Below are positions 15,053-23,083 of a DNA stretch of 64,000 nucleotides, in pieces. How positions within the stretch are numbered: position 1 is the stretch's first letter; every line of letters begins with the position of its first letter. Under the pieces are notes generated by a model that worked only from the letters and a program-made list of their open reading frames with translations, searched no databases and was not told the origin of the DNA. The position numbers were made by a program, and so were the translations under genes. This DNA comes from JAKPUX01 sp035353815 (lineage in GTDB: Bacteria > Zhuqueibacterota > Zhuqueibacteria > Residuimicrobiales > Residuimicrobiaceae): positions 58,634-122,633 of the forward strand of contig DAOQAG010000006.1 of assembly GCA_035353815.1 (NCBI GenBank), given 5' to 3'.

Positions 15053-17101
15053 ATGAATGTTTTCTTCTCCGCTCAAGCCATCTATCTGCTGGGGGCCGTG
15101 CTGGTCCTGATCCTGGGCGGAAACCGCAAGCGCGCCGGCTGGGTGGCCTTTGGCGCGGCTGCCCTGGCTACCTTGCTGATCCTGCAAACGGTCGTTGCGG
15201 TCTTTCGCAACGGACCGCTCTCCACCGGCCTGCCGCTGCTGCAGGTTCCCGGACTTGGTGCCGCCCTGATTTTTCAGATCGACTATCTCAGCGCCCTCTT
15301 CCTCGCCATCATCTCCCTGGTCAGTGTTCTGGTCACCCTGTATGCCCAACAATTCATGCAGATGGAGCAGTATCACGCGCACAGTCTCAGGACCTTTTAC
15401 GGCGTGCTGCTGCTCTTTTTTGCGGCGGTGCTGAGCGTTGTCGCGGTGGCGGATCTCTTTTTCTTCTTCGTGTTTTGGGAGATCATGACCCTGACCTCCT
15501 ATCTCCTGGTCATATATAAAAACGAGGACCGCACCCGGCTGCGCGCGGGCTATAAATACTTTCTCATCACCCATATCGCCACCGCTTTTCTCTTTGTCGG
15601 CGGCATCGTCCTCTACCGGTATTCCGGATCGTTCTCCTACTCCTTTCTCAAGATCGCTCTGGCGGAGATGCAGATCAGCCATCCTGGCCTCCTCCATTTT
15701 GTCCTCGCCTGCTTTTTCCTGGGCTTCGCCACCAAGGCCGGTATCCTGCCGATGGGCGACTGGCTCCCCGATGCCTATCCGGCGGCGCCGGCCCCGGCCA
15801 GTGCCGCCTTCGCCGGGTCGATGACCAAGCTGGGTATCTATGGCCTGGTGCGCGTCTTTTGCGGCCTGCTGCCGCTGTGTAGTCATACCCGCATTTGGGG
15901 CCTTCTTATCGCCTGTTTTGGCACCCTGTCGATCTTTATCGGCACGATGACCGCCCTGGTGCAAGAGGACAGCAAACGCCTGCTCTCCTTCCATGTGATC
16001 GGGCAGATGGGCTACATGTTCCTCGCGATCGGCACCGGCCTCTTTTTCATCCAGTCCCGCCCGGTCATCGGCATGATCGGTCTGGGCGCCGGCATCTTCC
16101 ATCTCATCAATCACGTCAGCTACAAATCCTGTCTCTTTTTCAACGCCGGGGCGGTCTTTTATAAAACCGGAACCCGCGATATCAATCGCATCGGCGGTCT
16201 GGCGCGGATTCTGCCGGTCACCGCGGCGGCCACGATCATCGCTTCCCTCTCCATCGCCGGCATTCCGCCCTTCAGCGGTTTTGCGAGCAAGTGGCTGATC
16301 TACCAGGCAGCCCTGAGAGGCGGATTCACCTCGCCCCTCTTCATCCTCCTCGGCCTGGTCGCCATCTTTATTTCAGCGGTCACGCTGGCCTCATTCGTCA
16401 AATTCTTCGGTTCGATCTTTTTTGGAAAATATGCCGACAACGGCAGCGGGGCCACGGCCGGCGACGTGCCCTGGGCGATGCGGCTGCCGCAGCTTATCCT
16501 CGCCTTCCTCTGTATCCTCTTCGGCGTTCTGCCGCAGCTGCCGGTCGGCTGGGTCTACCGCTGCCTCGCCTTCCTCTTCCCGCTCGGCAGCATTCCCACC
16601 GCCACACAGCTCTACGGCAGCGGCGTTCTCAGCGGGCTGACGCTTCAGGCGGCCGGCAGCACCGCCGCCTGGAACGCCCTGGCAATGGTGATCGTCTTTG
16701 GTTTGTGCGCCCTGCTAGCCTGGGGGCTCTTCCGCGCCGGCGGGGCGAAGCAGCGCGCCACGGCGACCTGGTACTGCGGCGAGGAGATGAAGGAGGAGGA
16801 GACCCGCTATCGCGCCCACAGTTTTTACCTGCCCTTCAAGCAGATTTTCCGCATCCGCATCGGTTCGTACGAACGGCCGGGGGTCTACCCGACCATTTCC
16901 TGGCCGCGCAACCTGCTGCAAATGGGAGCAGGCCTGAACCGGATAGCCGACCTCGATCGCTGGCTCTACCATCCCCTGAGCCGGCGCACCAAAGAGGTGC
17001 TACACCGCTTCAGCGCCACCCACAGTGGCATTCCGCACCTCTATCTGCTCTGGCTGGTGATAGGTGCGGCCCTGGCGGTTTTTATTCTTTTCCGGCTCTG
17101 A
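15053..17101 (+). CDS. hyfB: Hydrogenase-4 membrane subunit HyfB/HycC-like
   Basis: 682 residues (E. coli HyfB is 672), with about 16 membrane helices. GAGGAG lies upstream of the ATG. Conserved antiporter-type segments include FFVFWEIMTLTSYLLVIY, KAGILPMGDWLPDAYPAAPA and GSMTKLGIYGLVRV. A C-terminal hydrophilic part (CGEEMKEEETRYRAHSFYLP, residues 576-595) and a last helix are as in HycC/HyfB, where the C-terminal helix braces the complex. It is a membrane arm subunit of the group 4 hydrogenase and a probable proton or sodium channel. Confidence 0.88.
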   Translation: MNVFFSAQAIYLLGAVLVLILGGNRKRAGWVAFGAAALATLLILQTVVAVFRNGPLSTGLPLLQVPGLGAALIFQIDYLSALFLAIISLVSVLVTLYAQQFMQMEQYHAHSLRTFYGVLLLFFAAVLSVVAVADLFFFFVFWEIMTLTSYLLVIYKNEDRTRLRAGYKYFLITHIATAFLFVGGIVLYRYSGSFSYSFLKIALAEMQISHPGLLHFVLACFFLGFATKAGILPMGDWLPDAYPAAPAPASAAFAGSMTKLGIYGLVRVFCGLLPLCSHTRIWGLLIACFGTLSIFIGTMTALVQEDSKRLLSFHVIGQMGYMFLAIGTGLFFIQSRPVIGMIGLGAGIFHLINHVSYKSCLFFNAGAVFYKTGTRDINRIGGLARILPVTAAATIIASLSIAGIPPFSGFASKWLIYQAALRGGFTSPLFILLGLVAIFISAVTLASFVKFFGSIFFGKYADNGSGATAGDVPWAMRLPQLILAFLCILFGVLPQLPVGWVYRCLAFLFPLGSIPTATQLYGSGVLSGLTLQAAGSTAAWNALAMVIVFGLCALLAWGLFRAGGAKQRATATWYCGEEMKEEETRYRAHSFYLPFKQIFRIRIGSYERPGVYPTISWPRNLLQMGAGLNRIADLDRWLYHPLSRRTKEVLHRFSATHSGIPHLYLLWLVIGAALAVFILFRL

Positions 17102-17128
17102 CCGGGCCTTAAGGACAAGGAGGCCGAT

Positions 17129-18829
17129 TTGTCCATGACTGCAAACGAAATGGCGCACCATCTCCAACTCCACTTTGGCAAGCGGATTCGCCGCGCCACA
17201 ACGCCTGTGCCCGATATGGTTCTCCTCGAGGCGGAGCGGAGCGACAGCGTCGAGATCAACCGCTTTCTGTTCCATGATCTGTCGGGGCGGTTCGTGGTCG
17301 CCGTGGGAACCGACTATCGCGACGCAAGCGGCGGCTATCTGGTCGATTACGTCTATTCGCTGGCGCCGCATCATCTCTTCGTCACCCTGCGGCTGAGCAT
17401 GCCGGAGAAGGATCTCTGGCTCGAGGCCGTCACCGGGGCGGCGGAGATCCCCGCCGCCAACTGGGCGGAGCGCGAGGTTCAGGATCTCCTCGGTATCCCC
17501 CTGCGCAACCATCCTGATCCGCGCCGTCTCGTCCTGGCTGACGACTGGCCCGCCGATCTCCATCCCTTGCGCAGGGACATGCCGCTGCAAACCTATCCTG
17601 ACAAGGCCGAGGGGATGACGCCGCCATTCAAGGAACCTCCAGCCGGGGCGACGGTTGTGCCCATCGGCCCCTTCTTCCCGGTGTTGGAGGAGCCGGCCCA
17701 GTTCCGCCTCTTCGTCGAGGGCGAGCGGGTCGTCGGCGGCGATTACCGCGGCTTTTACAACCATCGCGGCGTCGAAAAAATCGCCGACAGCCAGCTCAAC
17801 TATAACCAGGTGCCGTTCCTCGCGGAACGGATCTGCGGTATATGAGGGTCGGTCCACAGTACGGCGTACTGTCAGGCAGTAGAAAAAGCAGCTGAAATTG
17901 AAGTACCCTCGCGCGGACGCTTTATCCGCACCATCCTCCTCGAACTGGAGCGCGTCCAGAGCCATCTCCTCTGGCTCGGCATTGCCGGCCATATCATCGG
18001 CTTCGACACCGTGCTGATGCAGGCTTGGCGTATCCGCGAGCCGGTGATGTGGCTCTGCGAAAAGATCACCGGCAACCGCAAGCTCCTGGGCATGAATCTG
18101 ATCGGCGGCGTGCGGCGGGATATCCCGCATGAGGTCCACGCCGAGCTGCTCGAAATTCTCGCCCGGGTCGAGAAGGAGAGCATCCAGGTCCTCCACGCCA
18201 TCGCCGACGACACCACGCTCAAGGCGCGCTGTGAAAAGGTCGGCGTCATCGCCGCGCGGGATGTCATTGCCTGGTCGTTGCTCGGTCCCACCGCGCGCGC
18301 CTCGGGCGTCGGCCTCGATATCCGGGTCGACCATCCCTACGCCGCCTATCCGGAACTGGGCTGCGAGGTGATGATCGAGGAGGGATGCGATATCTGGTCA
18401 CGGGTGCTGGTGCGCCTGCGCGAAACCCTCGAGTCGATCCGCATGATCCGCGACGCCCTGCGCATGATGCCCGCCGGCCCGATCATCGCCGACATGCGCC
18501 AGCCGATTCCGCCCGGCCGCGTTGGCCTCTCCTCGGTCGAAGCCCCCCGCGGCGAGACCCACCATTATGTCATCACCGGCGAAGACCAACGTCCCTACCG
18601 CTGGAAAGCGCGCGCCCCTACCTTCCAGAATCTCCAGGGCGTGCCCGTTATGGTGACCGGTGAATTTATCGCCGATGTGCCCATCGGACTCGGCAGCATG
18701 GATCCCTGCTTCTCCTGCACCGAGCGCCTCGAAACGGTCGATCTGCGCAGCGGTGCGGTGCGGATCTGGAGCCGGGATGAGCTGCAAAAGCTCTATCGTC
18801 TGCGGCATGGAGTCAAGGAGCCGTTATGA
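17129..18829 (+). CDS. hyfG: Group 4 [NiFe] hydrogenase large subunit with in-frame TGA (selenocysteine) in the L1 motif
   Basis: One frame of 566 residues if TGA at 17843-17845 (codon 239) is decoded (HycE is 569). TTG 17129 follows AAGGAGG. Residues 1-155 are NuoC-like and the rest NuoD-like. The nickel site reads E-R-I-C236-G-I-U239-G-S-V-H; family members have C at both positions, so UGA replaces exactly the second, bridging cysteine. L2 is intact: DPC527FSC530TER. The sequence after the TGA (STAYCQAVEKAAEIEVPSRG) is normal large-subunit sequence. A perfect 7-bp hairpin begins 11 nt after the UGA. Other genes here end in TGA, so general recoding is excluded. Annotation pipelines would call two fragments (17129-17845 and 18011-18829). 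A sequencing error or pseudogene is less likely. Confidence 0.85.
17856..17872 (+). promoter_or_regulatory. Putative bacterial SECIS hairpin of the hydrogenase large subunit
   Basis: ACAGTAC pairs perfectly with GTACTGT around the loop GGC, 11-27 nt after the UGA; the apical GG lies at 18-19 nt, where E. coli fdhF has its SelB-binding GGU (19-21). Codons here (AGT ACG GCG TAC TGT) are unlike those preferred around it, which suggests selection on structure. Confidence 0.75.
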
Positions 18830-19728
18830 ATCTCTATCTGATGGCGTGTGCTCAGGTCCTGCTGGTGCTGCTCCTGGGACCCCTGTTTGAGGGTATCATG
18901 CGCAAGCTTGTGGCGGTGGTCCATTCGCGCATCGGGCCGCCGCTGCATCAGCCCTATCTGGATATCCTCAAGCTGCTGGGCAAGGAGGAGCTGGTCACCT
19001 CGCCGCATGCGCTCTTCCGCTACAGTGCTGTTCTCGGGCTGGCGGCGGTGCTGACCACCGCCGTGCTCATTCCGGTGGGCATGCTTCCGCCCCTGGAGAG
19101 CGCCGGGGATATTCTGGTCTTCATCTATCTCATTACCCTTGCGGCGGTGATGGTGGTGATCAGCGGCATTTCATCGGACAGCCCCTATGGATTCATCGGG
19201 GCATCGCGCGAGGTGATGATGCTGCTGACCGTGGAGCCGGTGATTCTTATCGCCCTGATCACCATGGCGGTCAAGGCGGGATCGACGCGCTTTGGCGATA
19301 TGATGGCCTGGCAGGCCGGGCACGAGCCGGCACTTTCCACAGTGCTCGCCGGCATCACCCTGTTTGTCGCCATCATCGCGCAGCTGGCGCGCCTGCCCTT
19401 CGATATCGTCGAGGCGGACCAGGAGATCATGGAAGGCCCTTTCATCGAGCAGAGCGGGCCCAAACTGGCGCTGTTCAAATGGATGATATATGCCAAGCAG
19501 TTCATTTTTGCCGCGGTCTTCATTTCGGTCTTTTTGCCCTGGCCGGTGATGGGCGCGGCGCCACTGAATCTGCTTTTCACCCTGCTCAAGATGATCGTGC
19601 TGCTGGTTCTGGTCGCGGTGGTGCATGTGGTCAACCCACGCCTGCGGATTGACCAGGCGGTGCGCTTTTTTCTCGTTCTCGTCGTCGTCGAATTGGCGGG
19701 GCTGGCCCTGGCTGTGGCCGGCTCCTGA
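18826..19728 (+). CDS. hyfC: Hydrogenase-4 membrane subunit HyfC/HycD-like (NuoH family)
   Basis: 300 residues (HycD is 307), with about eight membrane helices; it overlaps the large-subunit stop by 4 bp. NuoH-type signatures are present: VHSRIGPPLHQPYLDILKLL near residue 27 and the cytoplasmic loop LARLPFDIVEADQEIMEGPF near residue 186, rich in acidic residues and interacting with the large-subunit arm. It anchors the catalytic module to the membrane arm and forms part of the ion path. Confidence 0.92.
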   Translation: MNLYLMACAQVLLVLLLGPLFEGIMRKLVAVVHSRIGPPLHQPYLDILKLLGKEELVTSPHALFRYSAVLGLAAVLTTAVLIPVGMLPPLESAGDILVFIYLITLAAVMVVISGISSDSPYGFIGASREVMMLLTVEPVILIALITMAVKAGSTRFGDMMAWQAGHEPALSTVLAGITLFVAIIAQLARLPFDIVEADQEIMEGPFIEQSGPKLALFKWMIYAKQFIFAAVFISVFLPWPVMGAAPLNLLFTLLKMIVLLVLVAVVHVVNPRLRIDQAVRFFLVLVVVELAGLALAVAGS

Positions 19729-19764
19729 GGGCTGAATCTTGCGAATCAGGATGGCGTAGCGTCT

Positions 19765-20256
19765 ATGTTCAAATCCAAAGTGAAAGAAGCACAGATCTGC
19801 TTCAGCAACCTGCGCGTGACCCTGCCCTATCCCTTCGGACCGGGCGCGGAGGTGGGCGAGGGATTTCGCGGCAAGATCGAGGTCGATCCCGGCAAATGCA
19901 TCGGCTGCGGCGGGTGTGCCAATGTCTGCCCGGCGCGCCTGATCCGCTGTCATGACGAGGGGGAGCAGACGCGCATGGAGTTCGTCCTGGACCGCTGCAC
20001 CTACTGCGGCCGCTGCGCCGAGGTCTGCCCTGAGGGAGCGATCTCCATGTCCCGGTTGTTCGAATCCGCCACCGACGACAAGACCGATCTCTATATCGAA
20101 CAGCAGCTCTACATGCTGACCTGCAAACGCTGCGGCCGCTGCTTCGAGACGGAGAATGCCATCGACCGGATTCCGACACGGCGCATGCGCCGGGGCCGCA
20201 ACTATATCGGCACCTCCATGCCGCACGGTGCCCCGGGCGGGAAGGAGGCCTCATGA
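19765..20256 (+). CDS. hyfH: Hydrogenase-4 ferredoxin-like subunit HyfH/HycF (NuoI family)
   Basis: 163 residues. Two 4Fe-4S motifs: CIGCGGCANVCPARLIRC (near 45) and CTYCGRCAEVCPEGAISM (near 78). A further CxxCGRC element lies close to the C-terminus (LTCKRCGRCFETENA). It relays electrons between the peripheral donor subunits and the small subunit. The extra C-terminal cysteine pair may bind another metal and may be the docking point for the HydB-like subunit (inference). The stop overlaps the next gene's ATG. Confidence 0.9.
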   Translation: MFKSKVKEAQICFSNLRVTLPYPFGPGAEVGEGFRGKIEVDPGKCIGCGGCANVCPARLIRCHDEGEQTRMEFVLDRCTYCGRCAEVCPEGAISMSRLFESATDDKTDLYIEQQLYMLTCKRCGRCFETENAIDRIPTRRMRRGRNYIGTSMPHGAPGGKEAS

Positions 20257-20921
20257 TCACCGGCCAGACCCTGGTCACGCTGACCATCACCCTGCTCATG
20301 GCCGCGGTGGCGGCCGTGGAGATCCGCAAGCTGCGTATCGCCGCCTGGGCCTATCTGATCCAGTCCCTCATCCTCTGCCTGATCCTGGTGGTCTATGCCT
20401 GGCTTAGCACCAACGCCAGCCTTTATCTCTGGGCGGCGACCTGCCTGGTCTCCAAAGGGATCGTCATCCCCTGGCTGCTGCTGCGCTATATCAGACGGGT
20501 GCCGCAGATCGAATACCGGCCAATGCTCGGATTCGCGCTCTCCGTCATCCTCCTTTTGGTGATGATGGTCGCGCTCTACCGGTTATTTTACGGTGCCATT
20601 TTTTTGCTCGCTCCCGTTCCCCACATTGCGGAGGTCCAGGTACGCAGCCTCATGGCCGGCGCCTGCGTGGTCTTTTGCCTCGGCCTCTGGACGCTGCTTT
20701 CGCGGCGTGACGTGATCAAAACGGTGATCGGCCTGGGCATGATGGAGAATGCGGTCCATCTTCTCCTCCTCGCTCTGGCACCGCAGCTCAAGGAGACCAC
20801 GATGATCGGAATCCTCACCAATGTGGTGGCGGCCGTCTTTATCCTGCTCTACCTGAGCGCCGATATCTACCGGCTCTTCGGCTCGACCGACACGGCGCGG
20901 CTCTCCGAGCTCAAGCGATAA
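20253..20921 (+). CDS. hyfE: Hydrogenase-4 membrane subunit HyfE-like
   Basis: 222 residues (E. coli HyfE is 216), with about six membrane helices. The C-terminal half resembles NuoK: DVIKTVIGLGMMENAVHLLL with the buried Glu, then TNVVAAVFILLYLSADIYRL. The gene overlaps hyfH by four bases (ATGA) and is followed at once by hyfF, the same order as in the E. coli hyf operon. HyfE separates Hyf/MBH-like complexes with a long membrane arm from the shorter formate hydrogenlyase-1 (Hyc), so this complex is of the hydrogenase-4 type. Confidence 0.88.
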   Translation: MITGQTLVTLTITLLMAAVAAVEIRKLRIAAWAYLIQSLILCLILVVYAWLSTNASLYLWAATCLVSKGIVIPWLLLRYIRRVPQIEYRPMLGFALSVILLLVMMVALYRLFYGAIFLLAPVPHIAEVQVRSLMAGACVVFCLGLWTLLSRRDVIKTVIGLGMMENAVHLLLLALAPQLKETTMIGILTNVVAAVFILLYLSADIYRLFGSTDTARLSELKR

Positions 20922-20931
20922 CGAGGTGACC

Positions 20932-22440
20932 ATGGCCAAGACAGACTCCCTGCTCCCCCTGTTCCTCATTCTCTGGCCCTTCCTTGGTGCCATTCTCGTG
21001 CAGCTGTTCGGCGACGGCAAGCGCCGGCTGACCCGGGAGGGGATCGCCATCCTGGGGATGGGCGTGCAATTGGCTGCCGCGCTCCTTCAGGGATGGGCCG
21101 TCTTCGGCGGAACCGTGCTCGAGTCCGCGGGCAGCGGCTTGCGCGTCGACGCCCTCAGCGCCCTGATGGCCCTGCTCATCAACGGCGTCATCCTCCTCGT
21201 CCTGATCCAGTCGGTGCGCTATATGCAGCAGGAGGAAGCGCACGGCCTCACCACACCGCGCCGCCTGCGACTCTACTACGCTTTGATCCTCATCTTCGCC
21301 GGTGCGATGAACTGGACAGTCACGACCAATCACCTGATCCTGCTCTATGTGGCCATGGAGGCATCGACCCTTGCCACCGCCCTGCTGGTGGCCTTTTATC
21401 GCAACAAGTCCTCCCTGGAGGCGGGCTTCAAATATGTCCTGCTGGTGATGGTCGGCATGACCTTCTCGCTGCTCGGCATGGTGCTGATCTTTGCGGCGGC
21501 GCACCCCCTGATGGGGAGCAAGGCGCTGCTCCTCCCCCATATGGGCGAAGTGGCCCGGCTGATCCCCCGCAAAGCCGCCCTGCTCGGTGTCGGCCTCATG
21601 ACCGCGGGCTTTGCGACGAAAGCCGGCCTGGTGCCCTTTCATGCCTGGCTGCCGGACGCCCATTCCGAGGCGCCTTCCCCGGTCAGCGCCTTGCTCTCCG
21701 GCCTGATCATCAAGCTGGGCGCCTATGCCCTCGCGCGCACCGTCACCCTCTTTGCGCCGGCCTGGCACGGTGTTCCCCTCCTGATCGCCATTCTGGCCGC
21801 CGCCAGCATGCTCATCGGCATCATGATGGCCCTGGTGCAGGATGATCTCAAACGCATGCTCGCCTTTTCAAGCGTCAGCCAGATCGGCTATGTCTTCATG
21901 GGACTGGGGCTCGGCAGCTATCTCGGCGTTTACGCCGGACTCTTCCATCTAGTCAATCACACCCTGATCAAATCCCTGCTCTTCATGAGCACCGGTGCGA
22001 TCATGTACGCTACGAGCGGGGTGCGTCGGATCTCCCAGCTCGGGGGACTGGCCCGGCGGATGCCCGTCACCTCGTTCTGCTTCATCCTTGGCGCCCTCGC
22101 CCTCGGCGGCTTGCCGCCGCTGAACGCCTTTTTGAGCAAATTCACCCTCTTCATCGCCCTCGGCGAAGCGCACCTCTGGTGGGCGCTGATCATTGCGATC
22201 CTGACCGGATTGCTCACCCTCGCCTGCCTGGTGCGAGCCGCGTACAAGGTCTTTTGGGCGCCGGCTGCGGTGCCGGAAGCGGAAGCCGGCAGCGCCCTGG
22301 TGCGCGAAGTGCCTTTCCTGATGTATTTCAGCATGGCGGTGCTGGCCGGACTGTCGTTGCTGATCGGGCTTTTCCCGGGTGTGCTCTACCCGCTCCTGGA
22401 CGGCGCCACCCGGGCTGTGCTGGCGGTCTGGACGAATTGA
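20932..22440 (+). CDS. hyfF: Hydrogenase-4 membrane subunit HyfF-like (NuoM/N family)
   Basis: 502 residues (E. coli HyfF is 526), with about 14 helices. ATG 20932 is preferred to GTG 20926, since GAGGTG serves as ribosome site. It has the antiporter elements LYVAMEASTLATALLVAFYR, KAGLVPFHAWLPDAHSEAPS and SGLIIKLGAYALAR, and the late KSLLFMSTGAIMYATSGVRR. It is the third antiporter-like subunit of the operon. With HyfB and HyfD it gives the long membrane arm expected of an ion-translocating hydrogenase. Confidence 0.9.
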   Translation: MAKTDSLLPLFLILWPFLGAILVQLFGDGKRRLTREGIAILGMGVQLAAALLQGWAVFGGTVLESAGSGLRVDALSALMALLINGVILLVLIQSVRYMQQEEAHGLTTPRRLRLYYALILIFAGAMNWTVTTNHLILLYVAMEASTLATALLVAFYRNKSSLEAGFKYVLLVMVGMTFSLLGMVLIFAAAHPLMGSKALLLPHMGEVARLIPRKAALLGVGLMTAGFATKAGLVPFHAWLPDAHSEAPSPVSALLSGLIIKLGAYALARTVTLFAPAWHGVPLLIAILAAASMLIGIMMALVQDDLKRMLAFSSVSQIGYVFMGLGLGSYLGVYAGLFHLVNHTLIKSLLFMSTGAIMYATSGVRRISQLGGLARRMPVTSFCFILGALALGGLPPLNAFLSKFTLFIALGEAHLWWALIIAILTGLLTLACLVRAAYKVFWAPAAVPEAEAGSALVREVPFLMYFSMAVLAGLSLLIGLFPGVLYPLLDGATRAVLAVWTN

Positions 22441-22456
22441 AACAGGAGCCGTTGCG

Positions 22457-22957
22457 ATGCTAAAAAAACTGGCCGCCAAGGCCTTTCCCAAGGCACTGTG
22501 GGTGTACCACACCAACTGCGCAGCCTGCAACGGCTGCGACATCGAGATCATCAACGTCCTCACGCCTTATTACGACGCCGAACGCTTCGGCATCAAACTG
22601 GTGGGCTCGCCCCGTCATGCCGATGTGCTGCTGGTGACCGGCGGAGTCTCGCGCCAGATCGCGCCGGCCCTGCAGCGGCTCTATGAGGCCACCCCTGATC
22701 CCAAACTGGTCTTCGCCATCGGCTCCTGCGCATGCGGGGGCGACGTCTTTTACGACAGCTACAACATGTACGGCGGCGCGGACAAGGTCATCCCGGTCCA
22801 GTTTTATGTCCCAGGCTGCCCGCCGCGGCCGGAGGCGATCCTCTATGGCGTCGCGGTGGCCCTCGGCCTGGCCCCCAAAAAGGTGGCCCGGCAAAAGATC
22901 AGCGACTGGCCCGATACGGCGGATTTCAATCCACCGATGCTGGACCTGCGCAAATAA
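22457..22957 (+). CDS. hyfI: Hydrogenase-4 small subunit HyfI/HycG-like (NuoB family)
   Basis: 166 residues from ATG 22457; AACAGGAG lies upstream. Cluster-binding cysteines are in the group 4 pattern: NCAACNGCDIEI near residue 17, AIGSCACGGDVF near 92 and YVPGCPPRPEAI near 118. The single proximal 4Fe-4S cluster next to the NiFe site receives electrons from HyfH. It closes the twelve-gene operon, ordered fdhA-like, beta, gamma, protease, then hyfD-B-G-C-H-E-F-I. The next gene, a hydrogenase-like sensor kinase, begins 126 bp downstream and may be transcribed separately. Confidence 0.93.
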   Translation: MLKKLAAKAFPKALWVYHTNCAACNGCDIEIINVLTPYYDAERFGIKLVGSPRHADVLLVTGGVSRQIAPALQRLYEATPDPKLVFAIGSCACGGDVFYDSYNMYGGADKVIPVQFYVPGCPPRPEAILYGVAVALGLAPKKVARQKISDWPDTADFNPPMLDLRK

Positions 22958-23083
22958 GATTGCGTTCCTTGTTCTTTTTCGTTAATTTAGCAGCAGAGAC
23001 TCGCGATCGGCGTGCCTACGGCCTCTCGGTCCGAATGATGCGGCCGGCAGGAGAGATTCCGGCATCCCAAGCATGAGCGACCG

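Noticed and set aside
18011..18829. A separate gene encoding a hydrogenase large-subunit fragment
   Set aside because: Its ATG is an internal methionine. The frame is continuous with the upstream part through the TGA, and the sequence between 17846 and 18011 is conserved large-subunit sequence.
17129..18829. Pseudogene or reassignment of TGA to Trp or Cys throughout the genome
   Set aside because: TGA ends many intact genes here (for example fdhA at 11094 and psrA at 60190), and no other gene in the operon is damaged. Selenocysteine fits better.
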